A DNA stretch of 64,000 nucleotides, taken from NCBI RefSeq assembly GCF_900111195.1, contig NZ_FOGL01000005.1:124001-188000 (forward strand), in the 5' to 3' direction. The position numbers and the translations under genes are program-made. The first letter of the stretch is position 1, and every line of letters starts with the position of its first letter. Shown here piece by piece: positions 26,720-36,091 of this stretch. Under the pieces are notes generated by a model that saw nothing but the letters and a program-made list of their open reading frames with translations, was not told the origin of the DNA and ran no database searches. The stretch comes from Gracilibacillus ureilyticus. Its GTDB lineage: Bacteria; Bacillota; Bacilli; Bacillales; Amphibacillaceae.

Positions 26720-27745
26720 ATGAGTAGAGAAAATAATTCAGCAAGTGCACAATCAAATCTTCCTGAAACATCCTCACCTGTTGAAAGACAGATAAGGATT
26801 GGATCGGGTATCACTAAAAATAATAAAAAGCCGTATACCAAAAGCTTTTGGAAACGAGCGAGTAAACAAAAAGCCTTATTACTAATGTCCATCCCTTTCG
26901 TTATTTGGCTGCTTGTATTTAAATACATTCCGATTGCTGGCTGGGTTATGGCATTCCAGGATTATAAACCGCAATTCGGTTTCTTTGAACAAGAGTGGGT
27001 AGGGTGGAAGCACTTTAAAGATCTATTTAATGAACCAATGTTCTATACAGCATTGGAAAACACATTAGGTATGGGAATTCTCGGACTTGTGTTTGGAACA
27101 GTATCGGCGATAGTTTTCGCATTACTGCTCAACGAATTAAGGTTTCTTACATTAAAAAAATGGACACAAACGATTTCTTATTTACCTCACTTTGTTTCAT
27201 GGGTGATTGTTGCGAATATTGTCATTACAATGTTATCTCAGGAAGGGATTTTCAATAACATTTTAGTTGGATTAGGGATTATTGATCAGCCAATAAATTA
27301 TATGGCAAAACCCGAAATGTTCTGGGGAATTGTTACACTGTCGGATGTATGGAAAGAAACTGGATGGAACGCCATTATTTATTTGGCAGCAATGGCGGGA
27401 GTGGACCCTCAACTTTATGAAGCTGCGAAAGTAGATGGTGCAAGCCGGATACGTCAAATGTGGCACATTACATTACCAAGCATCCGCGCTGTTATTATCG
27501 TCTTGTTAATTTTAAATATAGGTAATTTAATCAATATTGGTTTTGAGAAGCAAATGCTGTTAGGAAATAACATAGTGATGGAAAAAGCACTTGTTATTGA
27601 TTTATATGCATTGGATTACGGTATTGGTATGTTTCGTTATTCATTTGGTACAGCGATTGGTATTTTTAAATCCGTTATCAGTGTCATTCTTATACTGATT
27701 TGTAATAGTGTAGCAAAACGTATCGGTGAAGGCAGGGTATTCTAA
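26720..27745 (+). CDS. LplB-type sugar ABC transporter permease
   Basis: A 341-residue membrane permease with a long hydrophilic N-terminal tail (about 50 residues) before the first helix. About six helices are present, with the EAA loop YEAAKVDGASRIRQMWHITLP near 234-254. First gene of operon 3, read from the promoter/operator at 26647. The second permease starts 31 bases after its stop. It matches the order of importer 1 (3320-6887). Downstream alpha-xylosidase and GH42 genes suggest import of xylose- and galactose-bearing oligosaccharides. No ATPase gene is present. Confidence 0.94.
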   Translation: MSRENNSASAQSNLPETSSPVERQIRIGSGITKNNKKPYTKSFWKRASKQKALLLMSIPFVIWLLVFKYIPIAGWVMAFQDYKPQFGFFEQEWVGWKHFKDLFNEPMFYTALENTLGMGILGLVFGTVSAIVFALLLNELRFLTLKKWTQTISYLPHFVSWVIVANIVITMLSQEGIFNNILVGLGIIDQPINYMAKPEMFWGIVTLSDVWKETGWNAIIYLAAMAGVDPQLYEAAKVDGASRIRQMWHITLPSIRAVIIVLLILNIGNLINIGFEKQMLLGNNIVMEKALVIDLYALDYGIGMFRYSFGTAIGIFKSVISVILILICNSVAKRIGEGRVF

Positions 27746-27776
27746 TGATTTTGTGCAGAGAGAAGGTGACGCTTAG

Positions 27777-28658
27777 ATGAAGAAAAAATGGACTGTATTT
27801 GATATCGTTTTAACAATTTTTATGGCCTTTGTGATTGTCGTTACGCTTTATCCATTTCTAAATATTTTGGCCATTTCATTAAATGATGCAGTTGATACAG
27901 CGCGAGGTGGTATTCACATTTGGCCCCGGGAATTTACCTTGGCAAATTATCAGGAAATATTCGGAAGTAATGATCTCTTGTTTCAAGCTTTTCTTATGTC
28001 GATCATACGTACAGTAGTTGGAACAATAACAGGAATTATTGCCAGTACGATGCTTGCATATACATTGAGCCGAAAGGATTTTGTATTAAATGGCTTTGTT
28101 GGCCTTTTGCTTGTATTAACAATGTTCATAAGCGGGGGCCTTATCCCGGAGTATATGTTAATTCGGAACTTAGGTTTGATAAATGATTTTTCTGTATATA
28201 TTTTGCCTATGCTTTTAACAGCATTTAATGTTATTGTTATTCGCTCATTTATGGATAATTTACCTGTTGCTCTGGAAGAGTCAGCGAAGATTGATGGTGC
28301 AAATGACTTTGTTATTTTCAGTAAAATAATTATTCCGCTTTGTATGCCGGTTATCGCAACGATCGCATTATTTCTTGCAGTAGCACAGTGGAATAGCTGG
28401 TTTGATACCTACCTGTATGCAAGAGGTAATGAAGCATTGACGACTTTGCAATTCGAACTGATGAAGATTCTCGATAATGCAAATATTTCAAGTGGGGATA
28501 TCAATTCCCAAAATGCGGAAGTGATCGCAGGAAAGACAAATCCACAATCTATTAAAATGGCAATTACCATTATCGCAACTGTACCAATCCTGCTTGTCTA
28601 CCCATTTTTGCAAAAGTACTTCGTTACAGGATTAACATTAGGTGCAGTAAAAAGTTAA
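27777..28658 (+). CDS. LplC-type sugar ABC transporter permease
   Basis: 293 residues, about six helices, EAA loop ESAKIDGANDFVIFSKIIIP near 166-185 and the LplC end YFVTGLTLGAVKS. Strikingly similar to the permease at 91-1005, including the periplasmic stretch LTTLQFELMKIL, suggesting that the two importers are paralogues with related ligands. It is partnered with 26720 and precedes the binding-protein gene by about 55 bases. Confidence 0.94.
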   Translation: MKKKWTVFDIVLTIFMAFVIVVTLYPFLNILAISLNDAVDTARGGIHIWPREFTLANYQEIFGSNDLLFQAFLMSIIRTVVGTITGIIASTMLAYTLSRKDFVLNGFVGLLLVLTMFISGGLIPEYMLIRNLGLINDFSVYILPMLLTAFNVIVIRSFMDNLPVALEESAKIDGANDFVIFSKIIIPLCMPVIATIALFLAVAQWNSWFDTYLYARGNEALTTLQFELMKILDNANISSGDINSQNAEVIAGKTNPQSIKMAITIIATVPILLVYPFLQKYFVTGLTLGAVKS

Positions 28659-28714
28659 GGTATTAATTTCATATTAATATACAATTTTAAAAGAAAAGAT
28701 GGAGGGGTTAATGT

Positions 28715-30403
28715 ATGAAAAGAAAGCTGTCAAATTGGGCACTATTTCTAATCTTTTTATTAGGTTTCTTCGTGCTCGCTGCATGTAGTGATAGTGAAAC
28801 CGGCCAGGGTGATGACCAGTCTGATAAAAAAGAGGAGCCATCTGCAGAGGATCCGATAACACTATCTTTTTTTAGTGCTGATGGGACGGAGAAAGAATTT
28901 AATGATCCTGTTGCCCAGAAAATCACAGAAGAAACAGGAATAAAGTTAGAGTTGGATTACCCGGTGGGTGGTAATGATGAAGCAATTCCGCTAATGATCG
29001 CAAGTGGAGATTATCCTGATTTAATTTTTGCTAAAGGCGATATAGGTAAATTAATCGAGGCGGGCGGTGTTATCAAACTTGATGACTTAATTGAAGAAAA
29101 AGGTGAAAACCTGAAAGCAATGTATGGTGATCAGATAAACAGATTGCGTAATTCAATTGAGGATCCAAGCATTTATACTGTAGGAACTTACGGTGTGGAA
29201 AATGCTTATTGGGAAACAAGCGGTACTTTCCAAATTCAATTAGATGTTTTACGTGAACTAGGTTATCCGGAAATAAAAACATTGGAAGACTTTGAAGCTG
29301 CATTAACAGAATATTATGAGAAATACCCGGAAATTGATGGTCAGAAAACCATTCCATTGTCACTGCTTGGGAGTGACTGGCGCTGGTTAATTACAGTAGG
29401 TGACCCGGCAGGTTTTGCGGCTGGCTTAGCAGGTGACGGTCAGTGGGCAGTAGATGATGAGACCGGAGAAGCGACTTATAAATTCCTGCTGCCAGAACTG
29501 AAAGAGTATTTTAAATGGTTAAATGGATTGAATGCAAAGGGATTATTAGACCCGGAATCTTTTACTCAAACATATGATACGTATATTTCGAAGCTTTCAT
29601 CAGGTCGTGTACTGTCTGTTGCTGATCAGAATTGGGATTTTGCCGATGCAGATAAAGCATTAGTTGCAGATGGTAAGGAATGGAGAACTTATGCACCATT
29701 ACCAGTAACATTAGGAGAAGGATACAAATCACAATCACTTAAAAATTATGGGTTTTCAGGTGGTTGGGGAATAGCTATTTCTTCAACCAGCGAATATCAG
29801 GAAGAGGCGTTCGAATTTTTAGACTGGATGGCATCTGAAGAAGCACAAATTCTAGTAAACTGGGGAATTGAAGGCGAAAATTACGATATCGTAGACGGTA
29901 AGCGTGTAATGCAGGAAGATGATCGTGAAAGAATGAATAATGATAAAGACTATTCTAAAGAAACTGGAGTTGGTTACTATATCTATCCATTCCCGCAGTG
30001 GGGAAATGGTGCTGTTGATTCAACTGGCCAGCCGATAACGCCAAACTCTGAGGAACAGATCATTGAGAACTTTAATACTGCTGAGAAAGAAGTTCTTGAA
30101 GAATATGAGATGGAGAACTGGATAGATTGTTTCCCATCAACCGAGGAACTGGGAATTTCCAAGCATGGCCAGGCATTTAACTACACCATTCCAGCTGGCA
30201 GTGATCTACAAATAATTCAACAGAAAGCTGACGATCTGACCGAACAACGAATTACTCAAGCAATTCTGGGAGATCCAGCTGATTTTGACAAAGCGTGGGA
30301 CGATATGATTGCAGAATTAGAAGCGATGAATATTAGCAAAGCTAATGAAGAGATGACTAAAATGGTTCAAGATACTATGGAACTATGGGGTACGAACGAA
30401 TAA
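28715..30403 (+). CDS. LplA-type sugar-binding lipoprotein
   Basis: A 562-residue solute-binding lipoprotein. Lipobox LAAC with Cys24, an acidic Asp/Glu/Lys linker, then a two-lobed extracellular binding region of the LplA class. It captures the ligand for permeases 26720/27777. A hairpin at 30412-30441 follows its stop, as after the binding proteins of the other two systems. The ligand, given downstream GH31 and GH42, is likely a xyloglucan-type oligosaccharide; this is inferred from context only. Confidence 0.93.
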   Translation: MKRKLSNWALFLIFLLGFFVLAACSDSETGQGDDQSDKKEEPSAEDPITLSFFSADGTEKEFNDPVAQKITEETGIKLELDYPVGGNDEAIPLMIASGDYPDLIFAKGDIGKLIEAGGVIKLDDLIEEKGENLKAMYGDQINRLRNSIEDPSIYTVGTYGVENAYWETSGTFQIQLDVLRELGYPEIKTLEDFEAALTEYYEKYPEIDGQKTIPLSLLGSDWRWLITVGDPAGFAAGLAGDGQWAVDDETGEATYKFLLPELKEYFKWLNGLNAKGLLDPESFTQTYDTYISKLSSGRVLSVADQNWDFADADKALVADGKEWRTYAPLPVTLGEGYKSQSLKNYGFSGGWGIAISSTSEYQEEAFEFLDWMASEEAQILVNWGIEGENYDIVDGKRVMQEDDRERMNNDKDYSKETGVGYYIYPFPQWGNGAVDSTGQPITPNSEEQIIENFNTAEKEVLEEYEMENWIDCFPSTEELGISKHGQAFNYTIPAGSDLQIIQQKADDLTEQRITQAILGDPADFDKAWDDMIAELEAMNISKANEEMTKMVQDTMELWGTNE

Positions 30404-30411
30404 ATAATGAG

Positions 30412-30441
30412 AGCCTGTTTCCATTTAACTGGATTCAGGCT
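30412..30441 (+). other. Hairpin after binding-protein gene
   Basis: AGCCTGTTTCCA pairs with TGGATTCAGGCT (10 of 12 positions) around loop TTTAAC. No long T-run follows. Probably a 3' stabiliser or partial terminator between the binding-protein and enzyme genes. Confidence 0.55.
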
Positions 30442-30479
30442 TCTCTGTTAGAACAGGATTCTGGAAAGTAGTGACAATT

Positions 30480-31385
30480 ATGGCGGATGAAAAGTTATAT
30501 CTATGTTTCGACATCGGTGGAACCACTGTAAAATATGGTGTTTTATCAGAAGATCGGGACTTTCTGGAAAAAGGTAAGTATCAAACACGAAAGGTTTCTA
30601 AAGAAATTTTCTTTAATGATCTTGTTAAAAAAATAGTGGAAATACAATCCGCCTATCGTTTAGAGAAAATTGGAATTAGCTTCCCTGGTTTTATTAATCC
30701 AAACTCTGGTTACGCAGAATTTGCTGGAGCAATTGATGTACTTCATGGCAGCAATCTTCTAAAAATGCTGAATATGGAGATACAATTGCCAGTCATCATA
30801 GAAAATGATGCGAATTGCGCAACTCTTGCAGAAAAATTAAGCGGCAATGCGACAGATTGCAGTAATTTCGTGTGTATGACTATTGGAACAGGAATTGGCG
30901 GCGGACTTTTTATCAATAATCAGTTAGTTAATGGTCATACATATAAAGCTGGTGAATTTGGATTGATGATCATAAATGGAATGGATAAAGGTTACAAAAA
31001 CATGCATGAGATTGCTTCAACAAGCGGATTGATTCATCAATATAAATTACTGAAGAATATACCGGAAAATCACTTTATAGAAGGTGAACAGATTTTCGAT
31101 GATTCCATAAAAGATAAAGATGTGAAGCATCTGCTGGATCAATGGTTTTGTAATATTAGCTATGGGATATTTAATCTGGCAGCAACGGTAAATCCGGAAA
31201 AAATTTTGCTTGGCGGTGCCATAAGTATCAGAGATGATTTATATACTTTATTAGAGGAGAAGCTTAATATGATTCCATCATGGAAAGATATCGAAGTTCC
31301 AGTAGAGCCATGTAAGCACCATAATGATGCAGGTATGCTGGGAATATTATACAAATGTTTGGAGGAGGCAGAAGATGATCAATGA
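30480..31385 (+). CDS. ROK-family sugar kinase
   Basis: A 301-residue cytoplasmic protein of the ROK family. ATP-binding motif DIGGTTVKYG is near the N-terminus. ENDANCATLAE carries the catalytic Asp, and TIGTGIGGGLFIN is the second glycine-rich motif. The usual CxCGxxGCxE zinc motif is absent, as in a sub-group of Firmicute ROK kinases. No DNA-binding domain is present, so it is an enzyme, probably phosphorylating a hexose released in operon 3. ATG 30480 is chosen over GTG 30471, which is too close to the GGAAAG site. The 3' end overlaps the GH42 start by 11 bases. Confidence 0.88.
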   Translation: MADEKLYLCFDIGGTTVKYGVLSEDRDFLEKGKYQTRKVSKEIFFNDLVKKIVEIQSAYRLEKIGISFPGFINPNSGYAEFAGAIDVLHGSNLLKMLNMEIQLPVIIENDANCATLAEKLSGNATDCSNFVCMTIGTGIGGGLFINNQLVNGHTYKAGEFGLMIINGMDKGYKNMHEIASTSGLIHQYKLLKNIPENHFIEGEQIFDDSIKDKDVKHLLDQWFCNISYGIFNLAATVNPEKILLGGAISIRDDLYTLLEEKLNMIPSWKDIEVPVEPCKHHNDAGMLGILYKCLEEAEDDQ

Positions 31386-33408
31386 GAAGTTAGCTAAAAT
31401 CTGGTATGGCGGCGATTACAATCCCGAACAATGGGATGAAGCAATATGGTCAGAAGACCAGCGTATGTTTAAGCTTGCCGGAATTGACGTAGCTACAATA
31501 AATGTGTTTTCCTGGGCACTTAATCAGCCGGATGAGAATACATATGATTTTACATGGCTGGATAATACAATTGAGCGATTATACAAAGATGGGATTTATA
31601 TTTGTCTTGCTACAAGTACTGGAGCACATCCTGCATGGATGGCAAAACGGTATCCTGATGTTCGCAGAGTAGATTTTGAGGGGAGAAAACGGAAATTTGG
31701 CGGAAGGCATAATTCATGTCCCAACAGCCCTACTTATCGAATGTATTCGGAGAGAATGGCAGATAAGCTTGGAGAACGCTATAAAGATCATCCGGCAGTC
31801 CTCGTCTGGCACGTCTCGAATGAATATGGAGGCTATTGCTATTGTGACAATTGTGAGAAAGCTTTTCGGATCTGGTTAAAACAAAAATACAAAACATTAG
31901 TTGCTGTTAATGAAGCGTGGAACACAAGATTTTGGGGTCATACATTTTACGAATGGGATGAAATTGTTGCACCAAATGGATTAAGTGAGGAGTGGCAAGA
32001 TGGCCAAAACACGAATTTCCAAGGGATTTCACTTGATTATCGCCGCTTCCAATCAGATAGTCTTCTGGAGATATTTAAATTGGAACGCAATGCTTTAAAA
32101 AAACATACTCCCAAAACACCGGTAACTACCAATTTAATGGGTTTATATCCAGAATTAGACTACTTTAAATGGGGAAAAGAAATGGATGTTGTGTCATGGG
32201 ATAACTACCCATCAATTGATACACCAGTTAGTTTGACGGCAATGACACATGATTTAATGCGAGGATTAAAAAGTGGACAGCCATTTATGCTAATGGAACA
32301 AACACCTAGTCAGCAAAACTGGCAGGCATACAATTCGTTAAAGCGTCCAGGTGTAATGAGACTGTGGAGCTATCAAGCAGTGGCCCACGGAGCAGATACC
32401 ATAATGTTTTTTCAATTGCGCAGGTCAAGAGGGGCAACAGAAAAGTATCACGGAGCTGTAATAGAACATGCAGGAAACGAGCATACAAGAGTGTTCCGTG
32501 AATCTGCACAATTGGGCCGGGAACTATGTCATCTTGGAGATAAAATCATTGGCAGCATAGTGAAGGCAAAAGTGGCCATCGTGTTTGACTGGGAAAATCG
32601 CTGGGCCATTCAGCTTTCAAGCGGGCCATCTATTGCTCTTGATTATGTGAAGGAAGTGCATAAATATTATGATGCTTTCTATCAGAATAACATTCCTGTT
32701 GATATGATTTCTGTTGAAGAGGATATAAGTAAATATGATATTGTAATTGCACCAGTGTTATATATGATAAAAACAGGTCATACAGATCGTCTGAAAGCAT
32801 TCGTTGACAGTGGCGGGACATTTGTTACGACATTTTTCAGCGGGATTGTTAATGAAAGCGATTTAGTAACACTGGGCGGTTATCCGGGTGAACTGCGTGA
32901 CCTTGTTGGTGTCTGGGCAGAGGAAATTGATGCTCTCGAGCCTGCACAGTATAATCAGATAGTTTTTGAAAATGGATATGGAAAGTTACAGGGTGAATAC
33001 CAGTGTAATATACTGTTTGATCTAATTCATGCAGAAGGAGCACAAGTATTAGCAACATATGGAAATGACTTTTATAAAGGAATGCCAGTACTTACGAAGA
33101 ATTGTTACGGGGAAGGTACTGCGTATTATGTTGCTTCAAGTCCTGATCAAGCGTTTGTCAATGATTTTGTTTTAACTGTTTGCGAGGAAAAAGGTATTAC
33201 AACTGATGTCACTTCAGATGATGGAGTAGAAGTGATTGCACGGGAAAAGAAGGACGAGAAAATCATCTTTATTCTTAATCATAATGGAGAAAATGCAAGT
33301 TTTGAACTAACAAATAATAGGTGGAGAGATCTCTTAAGTGATCAAACATTTTCAGGCGTAGCTGAAATCAGCGGGTATGATGTACTGATATTGAAGGAGG
33401 AAAAATAA
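31375..33408 (+). CDS. GH42 beta-galactosidase
   Basis: A 677-residue cytoplasmic enzyme. It begins IWYGGDYNPEQW, the family's N-terminal signature. Acid/base Glu150 is in VSNEYGG, and nucleophile Glu308 in LMEQTPS. A four-Cys structural zinc site is visible at Cys115, Cys155, Cys157 and Cys160. A trimerisation domain (about 400-610) and a small beta-domain follow. ATG 31375 is chosen over 31324: it has GGAGGAGG just upstream and fits GH42 length, though it overlaps the ROK gene by 11 bases. It would remove galactose from imported oligosaccharides, with GH31 next in line. Confidence 0.95.
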   Translation: MINEKLAKIWYGGDYNPEQWDEAIWSEDQRMFKLAGIDVATINVFSWALNQPDENTYDFTWLDNTIERLYKDGIYICLATSTGAHPAWMAKRYPDVRRVDFEGRKRKFGGRHNSCPNSPTYRMYSERMADKLGERYKDHPAVLVWHVSNEYGGYCYCDNCEKAFRIWLKQKYKTLVAVNEAWNTRFWGHTFYEWDEIVAPNGLSEEWQDGQNTNFQGISLDYRRFQSDSLLEIFKLERNALKKHTPKTPVTTNLMGLYPELDYFKWGKEMDVVSWDNYPSIDTPVSLTAMTHDLMRGLKSGQPFMLMEQTPSQQNWQAYNSLKRPGVMRLWSYQAVAHGADTIMFFQLRRSRGATEKYHGAVIEHAGNEHTRVFRESAQLGRELCHLGDKIIGSIVKAKVAIVFDWENRWAIQLSSGPSIALDYVKEVHKYYDAFYQNNIPVDMISVEEDISKYDIVIAPVLYMIKTGHTDRLKAFVDSGGTFVTTFFSGIVNESDLVTLGGYPGELRDLVGVWAEEIDALEPAQYNQIVFENGYGKLQGEYQCNILFDLIHAEGAQVLATYGNDFYKGMPVLTKNCYGEGTAYYVASSPDQAFVNDFVLTVCEEKGITTDVTSDDGVEVIAREKKDEKIIFILNHNGENASFELTNNRWRDLLSDQTFSGVAEISGYDVLILKEEK

Positions 33409-33409
33409 T

Positions 33410-35674
33410 ATGAAATTTACTGATGGCAACTGGATGGTAAGAAAAGGTTATGAAATACACTTTCCTAAATTAATTCATGAGGTAAATGACGAGGATGGAC
33501 AGATTACTCTATATGCGCCGTGCAAATATCTTAATCACCGTGGTGATACGTTAGATGGCCCTTTATTAACATTAAAAATATCTTCCCCATGTGATGATGT
33601 GATTCGTGTACAAACATGGCACTATAAAGGTGGAAAGGCAAGATATCCGGAGTTTGAAGTACTGAACGAAAAAAGAACGGGGAAGTTTGAAGATAAAGAA
33701 GAATCAATCACATTCACGAGCGGTGATCTGACACTAAATGTGACAAAGGAACATTTTGCCTTCTCCTTTTTAAATTCGCATGGTTTGCTGACAGATGCTG
33801 ATGCAAAGGGGCTTTCCTGGATTACCGGACCAGAAGATAAAACGTATATGCGGGCCCAGCTCCGCTTAGGGGTAGGTGAGCATCTTTATGGACTAGGTGA
33901 GCGATTTACTCCCTTTGTTAAGAATGGTCAATCTGTTGATATATGGAATAAAGATGGAGGCACAAGCTCTGAACAATCTTATAAAAATATCCCGTTTTTC
34001 CTAAGCAGTAAAGGATATGGAGTATTTGTGAATCATCCGGAAGAAGTAAACTTTGAGCTTGGTTCTGAAACGGTTTCTCGTTCACAGTTTAGTGTAGAGG
34101 GAGAGTACCTTGATTATTATTTCATAAATGGGCCTTCGCCTAAAGAGGTAGTGAGTCGATACACCGCATTAACGGGGCGTCCGGCCTTACCGCCTGCATG
34201 GTCTTTCGGATTATGGCTATCTACTTCTTTTACGACAGATTACAATGAGGAAACTGTCAATTATTTTGTCGATGGGATGGCAGAACGAGGAATACCTTTG
34301 AGCGTTTTTCACTTCGATTGCTTCTGGATGAAAGAATTTGAGTGGAGTAATTTCCTTTGGGATCACCAAAATTTCCCTGATCCTGAAGGAATGCTGCAAC
34401 GTTTAAAAGATAAAGGATTGAAGATTTGTGTCTGGATAAATCCATATATTGCCCAAAAATCTTACTTATTCGATGAAGGAGCGGAAAAAGGTTATCTTTT
34501 GAAAAGGCCAAATGGTGATGTTTGGCAGTGGGACCTTTGGCAAGCGGGAATGGGAATTGTTGATTTTACCAACCCGGATGCATGTGAGTGGTTCCAGCAA
34601 AAATTAAAAGTACTGCTGGATATGGGGGTCGATTCATTTAAAACTGATTTTGGTGAACGGATTCCTACAGATGTCACATACTTCGATGGCTCAGACCCTC
34701 AAAAAATGCATAACTATTATGCTTACAAATATAATAAGGTTGTTTTTGATTTATTAAAAAAGGAAAAAGGTGAAGCGGAAGCAGTTGTCTTTGCACGCTC
34801 AGCAACAACTGGCGGTCAGCAGTTTCCGGTACACTGGGGAGGAGACTGTGATTCAACATATGATGCGATGGCTGAAAGTTTACGGGGAGGTTTATCTTTA
34901 ACGACATCTGGCTTCGGTTACTGGAGTCACGATATTGGCGGCTTCGAGAATACTGCTACACCTGATGTATTTAAACGATGGACAGCATTTGGATTGCTTT
35001 CCAGTCACAGCCGCTTCCATGGAAGCTCTTCTTATCGTGTACCATGGAATTTTGACGAAGAAGCAGTCGATGTTGCCCGTCACTTTACAAAATTAAAAAA
35101 CAGTTTAATGCCTTATTTATACGAGCAAGCTGTAAATAACAGCAAAACAGGGATTCCGGTAATGCGCTCCATGCTATTGGAATTTCCTGAAGATCCTTTG
35201 TGTGAAACATTGGATAGGCAATATATGCTGGGTGACTCCATCCTTGTTGCTCCAATTTTCAATGATGAAGGGATTGGTTCCTTCTATTTACCGAAAGGGA
35301 AATGGACCCATCTGCTGACAGACGAAATTATAGAAGGAGGAACATGGTTTAAAGATAAATATGATTATTTCAGTCTGCCTTTATTTGTTCGCCCGAATAC
35401 TATTTTGCCAATAGGAACAAGTGATGATAAACCGGTCTATGATTATACTGATCATGTAACCTTAAGAATCTATCAGCCAGATGAAGGTACCCGTATTACC
35501 AGAAAGTTAGTAGATTCCCAAGGGAATGATATCGGACTGGTAACAGTAAAACGGGATGGTAATGAAATAGATGTAGATGTTCAAGGAGTTAATAACCCCT
35601 ATCACATTGATATAGTTGGAGAAGAAAAAATCACACCTGAAGATGGTGCAACTTCGACGAAGATAAAGTTATAA
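33410..35674 (+). CDS. yicI: GH31 alpha-xylosidase, YicI-like
   Basis: A 754-residue cytoplasmic alpha-xylosidase that removes xylose from the non-reducing ends of xyloglucan oligosaccharides or isoprimeverose. YicI-type motifs are nearly identical: KTDFGERIPTDVTYFDGSDP with nucleophile Asp413, and HWGGDCDSTYDAMAESLRGG with acid Asp479 (YicI Asp416 and Asp482), then SHDIGGFEN. An N-terminal beta-sandwich and C-terminal beta-domains give the expected length (YicI 772). It begins one base after the GH42 stop, so it is coupled to it. Last gene of operon 3; a terminator follows. Confidence 0.96.
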   Translation: MKFTDGNWMVRKGYEIHFPKLIHEVNDEDGQITLYAPCKYLNHRGDTLDGPLLTLKISSPCDDVIRVQTWHYKGGKARYPEFEVLNEKRTGKFEDKEESITFTSGDLTLNVTKEHFAFSFLNSHGLLTDADAKGLSWITGPEDKTYMRAQLRLGVGEHLYGLGERFTPFVKNGQSVDIWNKDGGTSSEQSYKNIPFFLSSKGYGVFVNHPEEVNFELGSETVSRSQFSVEGEYLDYYFINGPSPKEVVSRYTALTGRPALPPAWSFGLWLSTSFTTDYNEETVNYFVDGMAERGIPLSVFHFDCFWMKEFEWSNFLWDHQNFPDPEGMLQRLKDKGLKICVWINPYIAQKSYLFDEGAEKGYLLKRPNGDVWQWDLWQAGMGIVDFTNPDACEWFQQKLKVLLDMGVDSFKTDFGERIPTDVTYFDGSDPQKMHNYYAYKYNKVVFDLLKKEKGEAEAVVFARSATTGGQQFPVHWGGDCDSTYDAMAESLRGGLSLTTSGFGYWSHDIGGFENTATPDVFKRWTAFGLLSSHSRFHGSSSYRVPWNFDEEAVDVARHFTKLKNSLMPYLYEQAVNNSKTGIPVMRSMLLEFPEDPLCETLDRQYMLGDSILVAPIFNDEGIGSFYLPKGKWTHLLTDEIIEGGTWFKDKYDYFSLPLFVRPNTILPIGTSDDKPVYDYTDHVTLRIYQPDEGTRITRKLVDSQGNDIGLVTVKRDGNEIDVDVQGVNNPYHIDIVGEEKITPEDGATSTKIKL

Positions 35675-35704
35675 CATCTTAAGAGATAACTAATTGAAGT
35701 GTTG

Positions 35705-35730
35705 AACCCCTGTATTCATACAGGGGTTTT
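35705..35730 (+). terminator. Terminator of operon 3
   Basis: AACCCCTGTAT, loop TC, ATACAGGGGTT, then TT and an AT-rich tail. Confidence 0.85.
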
Positions 35731-36021
35731 AATATTTGTATAAGTGAAAGAATCTGGGACAAAAGCATATTAGTTACCGTGGGCTCGTCCTCATGGAATG
35801 GGAAGCAATCGGACGAAGCGGTGGTATTTCACTCTAAATATTTCAAAGTTACTCTCTTCTGGTTATTGTACAGTTTCCATATAATGTGCAGTTATTTTTT
35901 TCTGACATTCGTGTTTTGTTTAGAACATGATAGTTATGTTCCACCATATTTTTGTACAAGTAAATGGAGGGGATTTATTAAAAATATGAAATTTTTAATC
36001 ATAAAACGCTTACATACAATC

Positions 36022-36058
36022 TATAATTTAACTAAACCGGTTCACTAAAACGATTTAG
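36022..36058 (+). promoter_or_regulatory. -10 box with two LacI-type operators before the LacI gene
   Basis: TATAAT (36022-36027) is followed by TAAACCGGTTCA (36033-36044) and CTAAAACGATTTAG (36045-36058), the latter a 14-base palindrome with one mismatched pair. Both have the central CG of LacI-family sites and would block initiation, suggesting autoregulation. Confidence 0.55.
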
Positions 36059-36091
36059 TATTTTGCTAAATGAATAAAAAAGGAGTGAATA

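Larger units (their letters stand above)
35675..36091 (+). other. Intergenic region before the LacI/TRAP operon
   Basis: After the terminator (35705-35730) comes TCTGGGACAAAA (35752-35763) and an imperfect inverted repeat GCTCGTCC/GGACGAAGC (35783-35819), possibly an intergenic repeat. An 89-codon ORF (35779-36048) lacks a ribosome site and looks spurious. The end holds the promoter and operators of the LacI gene. Confidence 0.5.

Noticed and set aside
31324-31374. 17-residue upstream extension of GH42
   Set aside because: Lies in the ROK coding region; GGAGGAGG directs initiation at 31375 and the family starts there.
35779-36048. 89-codon plus-strand ORF before the LacI gene
   Set aside because: No ribosome site, odd residue composition, and it runs through the promoter and operators of 36092.
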